From Frankiales bacterium (GTDB taxonomy: Bacteria; Actinomycetota; Actinomycetes; Mycobacteriales; SCTD01): a stretch of 5,607 nucleotides of DNA. The position numbers and the translations under genes were made by a program. The notes below the pieces were generated by a model. That model searched no databases. It was not told the origin of the DNA and saw only the letters and a program-made list of their open reading frames with translations. Positions within the stretch are counted from its first letter, which is position 1. Every line of letters starts with the position of its first letter. The stretch lies in the NCBI GenBank assembly GCA_025965495.1, contig JAOPWW010000329.1:1-5607 (forward strand), given 5' to 3'. This document shows, piece by piece, positions 5,510-5,607 of this stretch.

Positions 5510-5607
5510 GGAGCCCGTCCTCTCGCCGCGCGGCAGGTCGCCGGGCGCGTGCGACGGCCGTCGGCGACGACCGTCAGATCAGCGACAGGGACGGCGTCGG
5601 TGAGGTG
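5510..5607 (-). other. Upstream leader of the c-di-GMP gene
   Basis: About 98 bases precede the GTG of the c-di-GMP gene on the minus strand. Apart from the ribosome binding site, no clear -10/-35 pair or hairpin is seen. One minus-strand frame enters from the right edge and ends at a TGA at 5576-5574 after ten codons (TSPTPSLSLI). This could be the tail of an upstream gene, but the piece is too short to identify. Confidence 0.3.
5518..5524 (-). promoter_or_regulatory. Ribosome binding site of the c-di-GMP gene (GAGAGGA)
   Basis: GAGAGGA lies 8 bases before the GTG at 5509 on the minus strand and fits a Shine-Dalgarno sequence. It decides the start of this gene, and it contrasts with purQ and purL, which lack a purine-rich site. 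Confidence 0.65.

Noticed and set aside
5574..5607. Possible C-terminal end of an upstream minus-strand gene (TSPTPSLSLI then TGA)
   Set aside because: Only ten codons are in view, with no recognisable motif; not enough to call a gene.

Overview
The window is very GC-rich, densely packed and coded entirely on the minus strand. GTG starts predominate and the purine enzymes have an actinobacterial look: small separate PurS, PurQ and PurL, and PurL and PurC motifs that read like those of Streptomyces relatives. I infer a high-GC actinobacterium. A Frankiales, Geodermatophilales or Kineosporiales type would fit, but the sequence alone does not settle this. No rRNA, tRNA, CRISPR array or mobile element is visible.

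In the direction of transcription (right to left) the layout is as follows. A short leader at the right edge (5510-5607) has a good ribosome binding site. A large cyclic-di-GMP signalling protein follows (5509-3098), with a receiver, PAS, GGDEF and EAL domains and an unusual C-terminal recombinase-like helix-turn-helix tail. Then come purC (3084-2203), purS (2192-1944), a small RsbW/SpoIIAB-like ATPase (1925-1419), purQ (1408-740) and the 5' part of purL (709-1, running off the left edge). The gaps are 13, 10, 18, 10 and 30 bases, so the genes look like one operon or a tight string of co-transcribed units. There is no stretch of 300 bases without a gene.

PurQ, PurS and PurL form the FGAM synthetase complex: PurQ supplies ammonia from glutamine, PurL carries out the ATP-dependent amidation of FGAR, and PurS bridges them. 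PurC acts two steps later, joining aspartate to CAIR to make SAICAR. Two regulatory-looking genes are placed among these enzymes. The c-di-GMP gene lies directly upstream of purC, and the HATPase gene separates purS from purQ, whose products work together. Whether they act on purine metabolism or only share its transcription cannot be told from the sequence.

The main points worth checking are the DNA-binding-like tail on the c-di-GMP protein, the ATPase inserted between purS and purQ, and a short motif (consensus near TAGSST) exactly 7 bases before the start codon of all five downstream genes. This motif includes an exact 14-base repeat before purQ and purL. It could mark internal promoters for leaderless transcripts or, for some of the genes, weak ribosome binding sites.
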